Below, piece after piece: positions 18,156-26,479 of a stretch of DNA of 64,000 nt (the stretch's first letter is position 1; every line of letters begins with the position of its first letter). The notes beneath the pieces are model-generated. The model was given only the letters and a program-made list of their open reading frames with translations, ran no database searches and was not told the DNA's origin. Both the position numbers and the translations under genes were made by a program. The stretch is from Asticcacaulis taihuensis (lineage in GTDB: Bacteria > Pseudomonadota > Alphaproteobacteria > Caulobacterales > Caulobacteraceae): assembly GCF_900100255.1 (NCBI RefSeq), contig NZ_FMTS01000005.1, forward strand, positions 62,001 to 126,000, written 5' to 3'.

Positions 18156-18442
18156 ATGGAGTCCCTCGCGAAGTAGGCTGCGGCTTTTTTAAATATGTCA
18201 CGCTCAGCTTTGAGTTTGGCTACCTCCTTGCGCAGGCGGTCGATCTCAAGCTGCTCCGGCTTCATTTGCCCCTTGCCGGGAAAGGCGTCTTTCGGGTCGA
18301 CTGAAAATGCCTTCACCCATTTGCGCAGAACCGTCGCGTGAACATCCAGGTCACGGGATGCCTGGGCAACCGATACGCCACGCTCGGTGATTAATCTGAC
18401 AGCCTCAATCTTAAACTCGCGGCTGAACTTTCTCTTTTCCAT
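18152..18442 (-). CDS. IS3-family transposase OrfA
   Basis: 96 aa from ATG 18442. The N-terminal HTH_Tnp_1 ([40 protein letters not shown]) binds the terminal repeats. A leucine-zipper-like C-terminus ([20 protein letters not shown]) follows. The motif AAAAAAG on the coding strand (18184-18190) lies shortly before the OrfA stop and matches the -1 frameshift site used by IS3 elements to make the OrfAB fusion. OrfA itself is intact, but its partner is dead. The frame can be read from 18487, but the upstream part is probably the element's end. Confidence 0.87.
   Translation of the reverse strand: MEKRKFSREFKIEAVRLITERGVSVAQASRDLDVHATVLRKWVKAFSVDPKDAFPGKGQMKPEQLEIDRLRKEVAKLKAERDIFKKAAAYFARDSI
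18184..18190 (-). promoter_or_regulatory. Programmed -1 frameshift slippery site (AAAAAAG)
   Basis: The coding strand carries AAAAAAG about 30 bases before the OrfA stop. It is the usual IS3-family slippery heptamer. OrfB is broken, so the site has no functional product now. Confidence 0.6.
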
Positions 18443-18486
18443 ATGAACCTCCAGTTCGATGAACACCCTTTTCTCGGTGTCCGTCA

Positions 18487-18790
18487 AACCGGCAGCAGCT
18501 CACCCAGCCAGGTCTATTTCCCGAGCGATACATTTGAAGATGTCATTGATGGAAAGGTCGATCTCGAAGAAAAATCCAAATCTCGACGCGGCCGTCGTCA
18601 TTTGGATGACCTAGAAAGCACGAAGCAAATATTCAGAACGCTTGTTCGTGGTCAGAAGGCTTTTAAAAATCAATTACAAATCATCGTTCTCGATCACGCC
18701 GACAAAAGAGCCTGGAGAGAGAATTTGGCGGAAGCTGGTAATTGGCGAAATGACGAGGACTTCCTTATTCCGCTAGCTTGGGGAGTGTAG
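18487..18790 (+). pseudogene. 3' remnant of a DUF3732 (ABC-three-component) gene
   Basis: The frame ending at 18790 carries PSQVYFPSD, then [26 protein letters not shown] and FLIPLAWGV. These are the conserved C-terminal features of DUF3732 proteins, the SMC/Rad50-like ATPase subunits of ABC-three-component systems. The expected upstream ...DQ before PSQVYF is missing, and the IS end lies directly before it. About 100 residues remain of a protein that is usually several hundred long. The N-terminal P-loop part and the partner genes are not in the window. It is a relic of a second conflict-type locus. Confidence 0.7.
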
Positions 18791-18959
18791 GGCGCTGCGA
18801 ATATCGGATGTCCGCTTTCGCGGAACGCTGATGCGGTTTGATGTCCGAATTGGCCAATAATTGGGCGCACTACTGCGATTTATTTCTGGCAACTCAACGG
18901 AACCAAATCGGTCCAATTATTTGCGTCGGAGTCCAGCCTTATGTGTCGGCCGACACGTT

Positions 18960-19033
18960 TGGAGCGGGTGAAGGGAATCGAACCCTCGTATTCAGCTTGG
19001 GAAGCTGCTGCTCTACCATTGAGCTACACCCGC
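18960..19033 (-). tRNA. tRNA-Gly (CCC)
   Basis: The minus strand reads GCGGGTGTAGCTCAATGG at the 5' end and GGGTTCGATTCCC in the T arm, ending CACCCGCTCCA with an encoded CCA. The anticodon loop TTCCCAA gives anticodon CCC. The acceptor stem GCGGGTG/CACCCGC is perfect. It closely matches bacterial glyU genes. It lies between accessory DNA on its left and backbone genes on its right. tRNA genes are common integration targets, but I see no duplicate of its 3' end on the left. Confidence 0.95.
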
Positions 19034-19095
19034 AATCACAAGGTAAGGTGCTAGTGCCATAAGACAGGCGTTAGCGTCAACGGATATCGATGCCT

Positions 19096-19131
19096 AAAAA
19101 AGTCCGGCAGGGGAAACCATGCCGGACTTTT
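19096..19131. terminator. Rho-independent terminator of the efflux operon
   Basis: AAAAGTCCGGCA at 19098-19109 pairs with TGCCGGACTTTT at 19120-19131 around a 10-base loop. On the minus strand the stem is followed by a run of T. It lies 6 bases past the outer-membrane factor stop. Confidence 0.85.
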
Positions 19132-19136
19132 AGAAC

Positions 19137-20531
19137 TCAGCTCGTCCAGCCACCACCCAATGCTCGGATCAGGCCGACCGTGGACTGGTACTGTGCCGCA
19201 CGGACCTTCAGCGCCTGCCGACGGATGGCGAGCAGTTGCCGCTGGGCATCGAGCACCTCCAACTGCGATGACGAGCCATTGGTATAGCGTGATTGAGACA
19301 TGGCCAGGGCCCGGCTGGCGGCGGAAACCGCCTGGTCCTGTGCCGTCTGCTGTTGTCTGAGGTAGGTCAGGTCCGAGAGTTGGTCCTCGACATCCGAGAG
19401 CGCCACAAGCGTGCTTTGCTGGTAGTCGGCGAAGGCGGCATCGAGGCCGCCTTTCGCATAGTCGATGCCGGCGTTGCGGCGGCCGCCATCGAAGATGGCC
19501 TGCGACAGTATGCCGGTCAGCGACCAGTTCTTTGCCGTGTCTTCGAATAGGTTGCCGAGGTCGCCCGAAGCGTAACCGCCGGACGCGGTCAGGCTGAGGG
19601 TCGGCAGCCACGCGGCTTTCGCAATGCCGACGCGTTTTTGCGCCGCCAGCAATGAGGCGTAAGATGCGGTGACATCAGGGCGGCGTTGCAGCACATCTGC
19701 GGGGATGCCGGCGGGGATCACCGGCACGGCGCTGGCCCAGGGCTCGCTCGACCACGCCACGGTGGCGATATCGAAATCGCTGGCGGGCTCACCGACCAGA
19801 ACGGCCAAAGCGTGAGCCACCTGTGCGCGCTGCTGATCGAGCGCGGCGGCCTGCGCCTCTGTGGAGGCGACCTCGGCCTGCATCCGCGCCACGTCGATTT
19901 CGGCGACATCGCCTTCCTCAAAGCGGCGCTGGGTGACATCGAGGCTGCCGCGATAGGCGGCCAGCGTATCGCGGACGATGGCGCGGTCTTCATCAAGCGC
20001 GCGCAGGGCAAAATAGCTTTCGGCGACGCGCGACTGGATGAGAAGTTGCGTATCCTTCAGCAAGGCGTCCTGTGCCTGCGCATCCAGTTTGGCGGCCAAG
20101 GCAGCCTTCGACAGGCGGCCCGACAAATCGACCTCATAGCTGAGATCGAGGCCGAGACCATGCGCCGATGCCGGCTTCTGCGAACCGGGACTGAGCGTGG
20201 CGGTATTGGCGCCGGTGGTGGCCTGATAGCCGATGCCGGCCTGCGGCCACAGGTCCGCCTTGGACGAGCGGATCAGGGCCTGGGCCTGTTCCAGATGCGC
20301 CGCGGCCAGCTTGATGGTGTTGTTGCGGGTCATGGCGCGGGCGGTCAGGTCGTTGAGCACCGCATCATCGAAGACCAGCCACCAGGCCGTGCCCTGAGAA
20401 GGCGCGGGTGTGATGGCCGGTGTAGTACCGGCAAAAGCGGCAGGCGTCTCAAAAGATGCCTTTGCCAGCGGGGCGGTGGCGCAGCCGGTCAGAAGGAGAG
20501 CGGCCAGACTTAAGGTAGCGAAACGGGGCAT
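19137..20531 (-). CDS. RND efflux outer-membrane lipoprotein (NodT/OprM family)
   Basis: 464 aa from ATG 20531 with GGAGG 8 bases upstream; a longer frame from 20639 overlaps the pump gene and lacks support. The signal peptide PRFATLSLAALLLTGCA ends in a lipobox (LTGC), so it is an outer-membrane lipoprotein. Two TolC-type repeats are visible by long helical stretches (LDAQAQDALLKDTQLLIQSR, SSQLEVLDAQRQLLAIRRQA). It forms the outer-membrane duct for the pump encoded just upstream. Last gene of the operon MFP-pump-OMF. Length is normal for the family. The substrate is unknown. Confidence 0.93.
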   Translation of the reverse strand: MPRFATLSLAALLLTGCATAPLAKASFETPAAFAGTTPAITPAPSQGTAWWLVFDDAVLNDLTARAMTRNNTIKLAAAHLEQAQALIRSSKADLWPQAGIGYQATTGANTATLSPGSQKPASAHGLGLDLSYEVDLSGRLSKAALAAKLDAQAQDALLKDTQLLIQSRVAESYFALRALDEDRAIVRDTLAAYRGSLDVTQRRFEEGDVAEIDVARMQAEVASTEAQAAALDQQRAQVAHALAVLVGEPASDFDIATVAWSSEPWASAVPVIPAGIPADVLQRRPDVTASYASLLAAQKRVGIAKAAWLPTLSLTASGGYASGDLGNLFEDTAKNWSLTGILSQAIFDGGRRNAGIDYAKGGLDAAFADYQQSTLVALSDVEDQLSDLTYLRQQQTAQDQAVSAASRALAMSQSRYTNGSSSQLEVLDAQRQLLAIRRQALKVRAAQYQSTVGLIRALGGGWTS

Positions 20532-20619
20532 GTGTGCCTCCCCAAAGCGCTTTCCTAAGAAAGCGCGTGAAAACAAGGAAACGACGAAAATTTGACGATC
20601 ATTTTGATCGGATAATTTT

Positions 20620-23600
20620 CTAGTCGATATATTGAACATGCGGGGCCTCTTCGGGTTCGCCTTCGCCCTCCAGCGTCGAGGTGTGCGACTTCAGGGGACG
20701 ATTGCCGGACAGGGCACGCAGCAGGACGTAGAAGAAAGGCGTCATGAACAGGCCGATAGCGGTGGCGCCGATCATGCCGGAGAAGACAGCCAGGCCCATG
20801 GCGCGGCGCATTTCCGAACCGGCGCCTTGGCTGACGACGAGCGGCAGCACACCCATGATGAAGGCGATCGAGGTCATCAGGATCGGGCGCAGACGCAGGC
20901 GACTGGCGCGGATGGCGGCCTCCAGCGGACTTAAGCCGGTCAGTTCGAGTTCGCGGGCGAATTCGACGATCAGGATGGCGTTTTTCGCCGACAACCCCAC
21001 CAGAACGAACAGGCCGATCTGGGTGAAGATGTTGTTGTCGCCGTGCATGAGGAAGACGCCGATCATGGCCGACATCAGCCCCATCGGCACGATCAGGATG
21101 ATCGACAGCGGCAGGACGACGCTTTCATACTGGGCGGCCAGAACGAGGAAGACGAGCAGGATGACCAGTCCGAAGACGAGGTTGGACGAGTCACCGGCCA
21201 GGATCTGCTGGTAGGTCAGTTCGGTCCATTCGTAGTCGATGCCCTGGGGCAGGGTCTCGGCGGCGATGCGCTTGATGGCGTCCTGTGCCTGGCCAGAAGA
21301 ATAGCCGGGGGCCGGGCCGCCGGAGATATCGGCGGCGAGGTAGCCATTATAGCGGCTGGCGGTGACCGGGCCGGAGACCGGATCGACCTTCAGCACGGCG
21401 GCCAGCGGCACCATTTCGCCAGTCTTCGAGCGGACCTTCAGCGAGCCAATGTCCTCGGCACGGGCGCGGTAAGGCGCGTCGGCCTGGACCCGGACGCTGT
21501 AGGTGCGGCCGAAGCGGTTGAAGTCATTGACATATTGCGAGCCGAGATAGATCTGCATGGTCGAGAAGATATCGCTGACCGATACACCCAACTGACGGGC
21601 GCGGGTGCGGTCGATATCGGCGAACAGCTGCGGCGTATTGATATTGTAGCCAGAGAACACACCGGCCAGTTCCTTGGTCTGCGCCGCTTTGGCGACGAAG
21701 GTCTTGGTGGCTTCGTCGAGCTTCTGGTAGCCGAGGCCGGCGCGATCTTCGAGCTGGAGCTTGAAACCGCCTGTGGTACCTAAGCCGAGAAGCGGCGGTG
21801 GCGGGAACATGACAGAGTAGCCTTCCTGGATGCCGGCCAGCTTGCCGTTGAGTTGCATGGCGATGGCGCCAGCGGAGAGGGCCGCGCCATGACGTTCTGC
21901 GAAGGGCTTCAGTGGCATGAAGACGACCGCTTCATTGGGGGCGATGGTGAAACCGTTGATCGACAGGCCGGGGAAGGCCAGGGCGTGGGAAACGCCGGGT
22001 GTCTGCATGGCGATCTCGGAGACCTTGCGGGCCACGGCCTCGGTGCGGTCCAGGGTGGCGCCATCGGGCAGCTTGACCATACCGATCAGATAGGCCTTGT
22101 CCTGTTGCGGGATAAAGCCGCCGGGAACGACCTGGAACATGACGAAGGCCAGGGCCGCCAAGGCGCCATAGACGCCCAGCATCAGCCCCTTGCGGCCAGC
22201 GATCTTGCCGACGCTCTTGCCGTAGGACTCAGACGAGCGCTTGAAGGTGCGGTTGAAGACGCTGAAGAAGCCCCCCAGCCATTTATCCATAAAACGGGTC
22301 AGGCCGTCTTTCGGGGCGTTGTGCCCCTTCAGCAGCAAAGCGGCCAGGGCGGGGGAAAGGGTCAGGGAGTTGATCGCCGAAATCACGGTCGAGATGGCGA
22401 TGGTGAGCGAGAACTGGCGGTAGAACTGGCCGCTGAGGCCGGTGATGAAGGCCAGCGGCACGAAGACGGCGACCAGAACGAGGGCAATGGCGATGATCGG
22501 GCCGGAGACTTCGCGCATGGCCTGAAGAGTGGCGTCACGCGGGGACTTGCCGGCTTCGATATTGCGCTCGACGTTTTCGACGACGACGATGGCGTCATCG
22601 ACCACGATCCCGATGGCCAGCACAAGGCCGAACAGGGTGAGCGCATTTATGGTGAAGCCAAAGACGTGCATCACCGCGAAAGTGCCGATGACCGAGACCG
22701 GCACGGCCAGTAGCGGGATCAGCGAGGCGCGCCAGGTTTGCAGGAACAGGATGACGACGATGACGACCAGCGCGATGGCTTCCAGCAGGGTGTGGATGAC
22801 CGAGTCGATCGATTCATGGACGTATTCGGAGGTGTCGTAGGCGATCTCGTAGGAGACGCCTTCCGGCATGGCCTTCTTCAGCTCTTCCATCGTCTCGTGG
22901 ACGTCCCTGGAGAGCTGGAGCGAATTGGCGCCGGCCGTCTCAAAGATGGGGATGCCGACGGCGTTTTTGTTGTCGAGCAGGGAGCGCAGCGAATAATCAG
23001 CGGCGCCCATTTCGACGCGGGCGATATCGCCCAGGCGGGTGACAGCGCCATCAGTGCCGGTCTTGACGATGATGTTGCGGAAGTCTTCCTCGGTGGAGAG
23101 GCGGCCCTGGGCATTGACCGACAGTTGCAGGGTCAGGTCGGGGATGCCGGGCGAGCCGCCGATGACGCCGGCCGCGGCCTGGACGTTTTCAGAACGGATG
23201 GCGTCGGCGACATCGGACGGCGACAGGCCGCGTTCGGCGACCTTCTGCGGATCGAGCCAGACACGCATGGCGTACTCACCGCCGCCGAACATCTGGATCG
23301 GCCCCACGCCCTTGATGGCCTGGAGGCGGTCCTTGACGTGCAGCAGGGCGTAGTTGCGCAGATAGTTGACGTCATAGCGGCCGTTGGGCGAGGTCAGGTG
23401 GACGACCAGCGGCAACGAGGACTGCGACTTCTGCGTGGTGATACCAAGCGCGCGCACATCGGCCGGCAGCCGGGCTTCGGCCTGGGAGACGCGGTTCTGC
23501 ACCATCTGCTGGGCCAGGTCGGCATTGGTGCCAAGCTTGAAGGTGATCGTCAGGGTCATCTGGCCGTCGGCGGTCGCCTGCGAGGACATGTAGAGCATGT

Positions 23601-23826
23601 TCTCGACGCCGTTGACCGACTCTTCGATGGGCGAGGCGACGGTTTCGGCGATGACGGCGGGCGAGGCGCCGGGATACATGGCGTGGACCACCACCTGCGG
23701 CGGCACCACTTCCGGATATTCGGAAACGGGCAGGACGCGTAAGCTAAGCAGGCCTGCCACGAGGAAGAGCAGGGACAGCACGCCGGCGAAGATCGGCCTG
23801 TCGATAAAGAATTTGGAGAGGTTCAT
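20620..23826 (-). CDS. RND multidrug efflux pump, HAE1 family inner-membrane subunit
   Basis: 1068 aa from ATG 23826 (NLSKFFIDRPIFAGVLSLLF). It has the standard HAE1 layout: TM1, a large periplasmic loop, TM2-7 with the proton-relay GIVVDDAIVVVENVERN, a second periplasmic loop, and TM8-12 near GLVILLVFLVLAAQYES and GLSAKNAILIVEFARE. It drives drug/proton antiport with the neighbouring membrane fusion protein and outer-membrane factor. The gene starts 113 bases after the MFP stop, with a CCTCCCC/GGGGAGG hairpin in the gap. Its stop overlaps the region upstream of the outer-membrane gene. No damage seen. Confidence 0.95.
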   Translation of the reverse strand: MNLSKFFIDRPIFAGVLSLLFLVAGLLSLRVLPVSEYPEVVPPQVVVHAMYPGASPAVIAETVASPIEESVNGVENMLYMSSQATADGQMTLTITFKLGTNADLAQQMVQNRVSQAEARLPADVRALGITTQKSQSSLPLVVHLTSPNGRYDVNYLRNYALLHVKDRLQAIKGVGPIQMFGGGEYAMRVWLDPQKVAERGLSPSDVADAIRSENVQAAAGVIGGSPGIPDLTLQLSVNAQGRLSTEEDFRNIIVKTGTDGAVTRLGDIARVEMGAADYSLRSLLDNKNAVGIPIFETAGANSLQLSRDVHETMEELKKAMPEGVSYEIAYDTSEYVHESIDSVIHTLLEAIALVVIVVILFLQTWRASLIPLLAVPVSVIGTFAVMHVFGFTINALTLFGLVLAIGIVVDDAIVVVENVERNIEAGKSPRDATLQAMREVSGPIIAIALVLVAVFVPLAFITGLSGQFYRQFSLTIAISTVISAINSLTLSPALAALLLKGHNAPKDGLTRFMDKWLGGFFSVFNRTFKRSSESYGKSVGKIAGRKGLMLGVYGALAALAFVMFQVVPGGFIPQQDKAYLIGMVKLPDGATLDRTEAVARKVSEIAMQTPGVSHALAFPGLSINGFTIAPNEAVVFMPLKPFAERHGAALSAGAIAMQLNGKLAGIQEGYSVMFPPPPLLGLGTTGGFKLQLEDRAGLGYQKLDEATKTFVAKAAQTKELAGVFSGYNINTPQLFADIDRTRARQLGVSVSDIFSTMQIYLGSQYVNDFNRFGRTYSVRVQADAPYRARAEDIGSLKVRSKTGEMVPLAAVLKVDPVSGPVTASRYNGYLAADISGGPAPGYSSGQAQDAIKRIAAETLPQGIDYEWTELTYQQILAGDSSNLVFGLVILLVFLVLAAQYESVVLPLSIILIVPMGLMSAMIGVFLMHGDNNIFTQIGLFVLVGLSAKNAILIVEFARELELTGLSPLEAAIRASRLRLRPILMTSIAFIMGVLPLVVSQGAGSEMRRAMGLAVFSGMIGATAIGLFMTPFFYVLLRALSGNRPLKSHTSTLEGEGEPEEAPHVQYID

Positions 23827-23892
23827 GAGGGGGCCCTTTGGGCTGAATTTGAAGCAAGAAACCCCACCACCATCGGCTTCGCCAATGGTCCC

Positions 23893-23913
23893 CCTCCCCG
23901 ACAAGCGGGGAGG
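23893..23913. repeat. Short hairpin between MFP and pump genes
   Basis: CCTCCCC at 23893-23899 pairs with GGGGAGG at 23907-23913. The same CCTCCCC...AAGCGGGG-type sequence occurs at 56879-56903. It may act as an mRNA stability or attenuation element between operon genes. There is no T run. Confidence 0.5.
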
Positions 23914-23939
23914 TACGAAAGGGTGATTGCTGACTAAAC

Positions 23940-25127
23940 TTAGGCTTCCGGCTTGGCTTTTGCGTCCATGGCGGCGACGGTTTCGGAAACCACCGAGCCG
24001 GGGCCGACATGCTGGATGCCGCTGACGATGATGCGCTCACCATCCTTCAGGCCGGAGGTGACGATGCGCAGGCCATTGGCGGTGCCGCCGAGCGTCACTT
24101 CACGATAGGCCACCTTGTGATCCTTATCGACCACATAGACGAAGCGCTTGCTCTGGTCGGTGCCGACCGCCAGTTCCGACACCAGCAGGGCCGGCTTTTC
24201 CTGCGCCGCGCCCATATGGACACGGACGAACTGGCCGGGGATCAGCTTGCCTTCCGGGTTCTGAAAGACGGCGCGGGCGCGCAAAGTCCCGCTCGTTCCG
24301 TCGAACTGGTTGTCGATCAGTTGCAGGTGGCCGGAGATCGACTCACCGCCATCGGCTTCCACGGTCACCGGAATGGTTTCCAGCGAGGTAGAGCCCAGAT
24401 CGGAGATAGTGGTATGGATAACCTCTTCGTCGGCATCGAAGCTGGCATAGATCGGGCTGACCGAAACCAGCGTGGTCAGGATCGCCGCCTGCGGGCCGGA
24501 GCCGACGAGATTGCCGACGGTCACCTCGATGCGGCCGACACGACCGGAAACCGGTGCCCGCACCTGGGTATAGCTGAGGTTAAGGTTGGCCGATTGCAGC
24601 GAGGCACGGGCGGCGTCGAGATTGGCCTGCGCCGCCTTAAGGTCATTGGTGCGGCTTTCCAGTTCGGATTGGGCGATGGCGTGATCGGCCCACAGGCGCT
24701 GGGCGCGGGCCTGTTCGGAGGTGGCCAGGGTCAGACGGGCGGAGGCGGCGGAAACCTCGGCCTGCGCACGCGCGGCCTCGGCCTGGAAGGGGGCGGGGTC
24801 GATGGTCACCAGCAGATCGCCGGCCTTGACCAGCGCGCCTTCGCGGAAGTGGATGGCCTTGATGGCGCCGGCAACGCGCGGACGGATCTCGACGCGATCG
24901 ACGGCTTCGAGGTGGCCGGAAAAGTCGGTCCACTGGGCGACGTTTTGCAGACTGACGACGGAAACGGTGACGGGCGTGGGCGCGCTGGCGGCGGGCTGGT
25001 TGGCGGCTTGTGTGCTCAGAGCGGTGCCGATACCGACGGCGGCCAGGACGGTCAGCGACACGGCGCCGGCGACGAGCATCTTGCGATAACGCTCAAGCTT
25101 CAGGGAGGAGACAACGGGATCGAACAT
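23940..25127 (-). CDS. RND efflux periplasmic adaptor (membrane fusion protein)
   Basis: 395 aa. An N-terminal membrane anchor (MLVAGAVSLTVLAAVGIG) is followed by the lipoyl/barrel-sandwich half (VEIRPRVAGAIKAIHFREGA), a long alpha-hairpin (EVSAASARLTLATSEQARAQ), and the second lipoyl half (LSYTQVRAPVSGRVGRIEVT). A beta-barrel and membrane-proximal domain complete it. It links the inner-membrane pump to the outer-membrane channel. First gene of the three-gene operon, divergent from the TetR regulator, with two candidate operators 100-165 bases upstream. The pattern fits AcrA/MexA relatives. Confidence 0.93.
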   Translation of the reverse strand: MFDPVVSSLKLERYRKMLVAGAVSLTVLAAVGIGTALSTQAANQPAASAPTPVTVSVVSLQNVAQWTDFSGHLEAVDRVEIRPRVAGAIKAIHFREGALVKAGDLLVTIDPAPFQAEAARAQAEVSAASARLTLATSEQARAQRLWADHAIAQSELESRTNDLKAAQANLDAARASLQSANLNLSYTQVRAPVSGRVGRIEVTVGNLVGSGPQAAILTTLVSVSPIYASFDADEEVIHTTISDLGSTSLETIPVTVEADGGESISGHLQLIDNQFDGTSGTLRARAVFQNPEGKLIPGQFVRVHMGAAQEKPALLVSELAVGTDQSKRFVYVVDKDHKVAYREVTLGGTANGLRIVTSGLKDGERIIVSGIQHVGPGSVVSETVAAMDAKAKPEA

Positions 25128-25225
25128 GACGATATCCTTTGGGGAGTAAAGGAATGGGAGGGGGAACGCATACGGTTGGGCAAAAAAATCGGGCTGGCGT
25201 TTCTCGGTCGCTTCGGCTAATTTAA

Positions 25226-25237
25226 TGCGGCGTCGCA
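25226..25237. promoter_or_regulatory. Candidate TetR operator, copy 1
   Basis: TGCGGCGTCGCA, flanked by TTTAA and TTAAA. It shares the form TGCGRCRTCGCA with copy 2, whose start is 53 bases away (about five helical turns). Both are inferred binding sites of the adjacent TetR protein. Confidence 0.6.
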
Positions 25238-25278
25238 GTTAAATAGTCCCGCCCCGTCATTTTGTAAACATATTTTTA

Positions 25279-25290
25279 TGCGACATCGCA
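25279..25290. promoter_or_regulatory. Candidate TetR operator, copy 2
   Basis: TGCGACATCGCA in an AT-rich context (TTTTA before, AATAAA after). It matches copy 1 except at two purine positions and is more symmetrical. Confidence 0.6.
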
Positions 25291-25380
25291 AATAAATATG
25301 TTAATGTGCCGGCAAGCGACCATTTGCCCCAGCGTTTTGGGCTTTGCGCGGCAGGGAAAAATGCTTAGACTGACAGTCTG

Positions 25381-25408
25381 CCAGAAACTGGCAACTGCCA
25401 GATTCTGG
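25381..25408. promoter_or_regulatory. 28-bp near-perfect dyad before the TetR gene
   Basis: The sequence from CCAGAAACTGG to CCAGATTCTGG is symmetrical, with 24 of 28 positions matching its reverse complement. The centre is CTGGCAACTGCCAG, an exact 6-bp repeat around AC. It ends 16 bases before the proposed start codon, overlapping the expected 5' leader. It may be an autoregulatory site or a leader hairpin. Confidence 0.5.
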
Positions 25409-25424
25409 TAAGGAGTGCTGTGTC

Positions 25425-26129
25425 TTGGATGACCTGAAGACGATAGACCTGCCTGACGTGACATGCGGCGGGCAGGCGGCCGATCCGCAAGCCTGCGCCT
25501 GCGAGGCGCCGCGCAAGCGTGGCCGTCCGCGCGCCTTTGATCCGGATGCCGTGCTGGAAACGGTGCTGGAAATGTTCTGGATGCGCGGTTTCGCCAATAC
25601 CTCGCTCGATGATATCTCCGCCGCTACCGGGGTAAGCCGGCCATCTCTGGCCGCCACGTTCGGCGACAAGGAAGCGCTTTATCTCAAGGCGATGGAACGC
25701 TACCGCAATGGTATATCGACCAAGCTGGATACGGTGCTGCAATGCACTGGCCGGGACGGCAGTTTGCGGGATATCATCAATCGCTATTTTGATGTGATGA
25801 TCTCGTCCTATACTGGCGAGACCGAGGCCAGTGAGACGGAAGAATGCCTGGGGTGCGCCTTCATGTGCACGGCGCTTAACGAGGCGCCGCGCCACGAATC
25901 GATCATGAGCGTCCTGCAGGGCACGATCGAGGAGTTCGACGCGCGTTTCGAGCGCTTCTTCACGAAGGCGCAGGAACTGGGCCATATCGGTTCCAACCAG
26001 GATCCGAAGGTGATGTCGCAGATGATCACCTCGTTGACCTCCAGCCTGGCCGTCCGCGCCCGCGCCGGTGCCAGCCGCGAAGATTTGCAGAAGATTGTAG
26101 ACGCGACGACGAGCTTCCTGTTTCCGTAA
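25425..26129 (+). CDS. TetR/AcrR-family transcriptional regulator
   Basis: 234 aa from TTG 25425 with AAGGAG about 10 bases upstream. After a Cys-rich leader (VTCGGQAADPQACACEAPRK), the HTH is RGRPRAFDPDAVLETVLEMF and then TSLDDISAATGVSRPSLAAT. The C-terminal ligand domain includes EECLGCAFMCTALNEAP. It is the likely local repressor of the RND operon transcribed the other way. The Cys-rich N-terminal extension is unusual for TetR proteins and may be untranslated if a later start is used, although no in-frame ATG occurs before the HTH. Confidence 0.9.
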   Translation: MDDLKTIDLPDVTCGGQAADPQACACEAPRKRGRPRAFDPDAVLETVLEMFWMRGFANTSLDDISAATGVSRPSLAATFGDKEALYLKAMERYRNGISTKLDTVLQCTGRDGSLRDIINRYFDVMISSYTGETEASETEECLGCAFMCTALNEAPRHESIMSVLQGTIEEFDARFERFFTKAQELGHIGSNQDPKVMSQMITSLTSSLAVRARAGASREDLQKIVDATTSFLFP

Positions 26130-26479
26130 TTTATCCTTATCAAGACGGCCGCTGGGTCAAATCATCTGGCTGGCTATTGGCGATTTACCGGCTTCTTATG
26201 TTGCCCGGCCTCTCTCACACATCATTCTTACCCATCGCTCCATAAGCTGATCCTAGCCGCTGAAGACCCTATTTCGGGACACCCGGCGGGTTCAAGGCTC
26301 AGGCGGGGTGTATGGCGGGTTTATGCCGGCGCCGCGCCTGGGCCCTTTATTCCCCTCGGATCAGGGCCGGCCTTAAGGCGTCGTGACGCACCACCGTCCC
26401 ATGCCCGGCCGGTCCCTGGTTCTACTTCTGGACAATCCCGGCGAATTGGCGCTGATATGACCCGAACCGGGGAGATATC
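26130..26479. other. 350-base intergenic region, nothing recognised
   Basis: GC-rich sequence with no supported gene on either strand, no tRNA and no clear terminator after the TetR gene. The last 20 bases contain GGGGAG, the ribosome-binding site of the following lipoprotein. Confidence 0.5.

Larger units (their letters stand above)
17650..18486 (-). mobile_element. Degraded IS3-family insertion sequence
   Basis: OrfA and a partial OrfB define the element. The OrfA-side end is placed near 18486, where the coding-strand sequence reads TGACGGACACCGAG, plausible as a terminal repeat. The DUF3732 remnant begins immediately beyond it. The other end is lost at about 17650, so no pair of terminal repeats or target duplication can be shown. 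The boundary at 17650 is approximate. An IS-mediated deletion after insertion into the DUF3732 gene would explain the arrangement. Confidence 0.7.
25128..25424. promoter_or_regulatory. Divergent control region between efflux operon and TetR
   Basis: 297 bases with no gene. It carries two matched palindromes (25226-25237 and 25279-25290) and a 28-bp dyad next to the regulator's start. Promoters for both directions must lie here. The AT-rich 25255-25305 stretch is the most likely place for the efflux promoter. Confidence 0.6.

Noticed and set aside
18960-19033. tRNA-Gly as the proven attachment site of the island
   Set aside because: No second copy of its 3' end was seen to the left, and no integrase is adjacent. 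It remains only a possibility.
19686-20513. Long plus-strand frame of 275 codons opposite the outer-membrane factor gene
   Set aside because: The minus-strand protein is a clear lipoprotein with full family features. The plus frame is Gly/Arg/Ala-rich with no family pattern, a typical shadow in GC-rich DNA.
21043-23742. Long plus-strand frames opposite the RND pump gene
   Set aside because: They are low-complexity Asp/Gly/Arg frames antisense to an unambiguous HAE1 pump.
24009-25220. Plus-strand 403-codon frame over the MFP gene
   Set aside because: Antisense to an intact adaptor protein; composition is repetitive and no motif is present.
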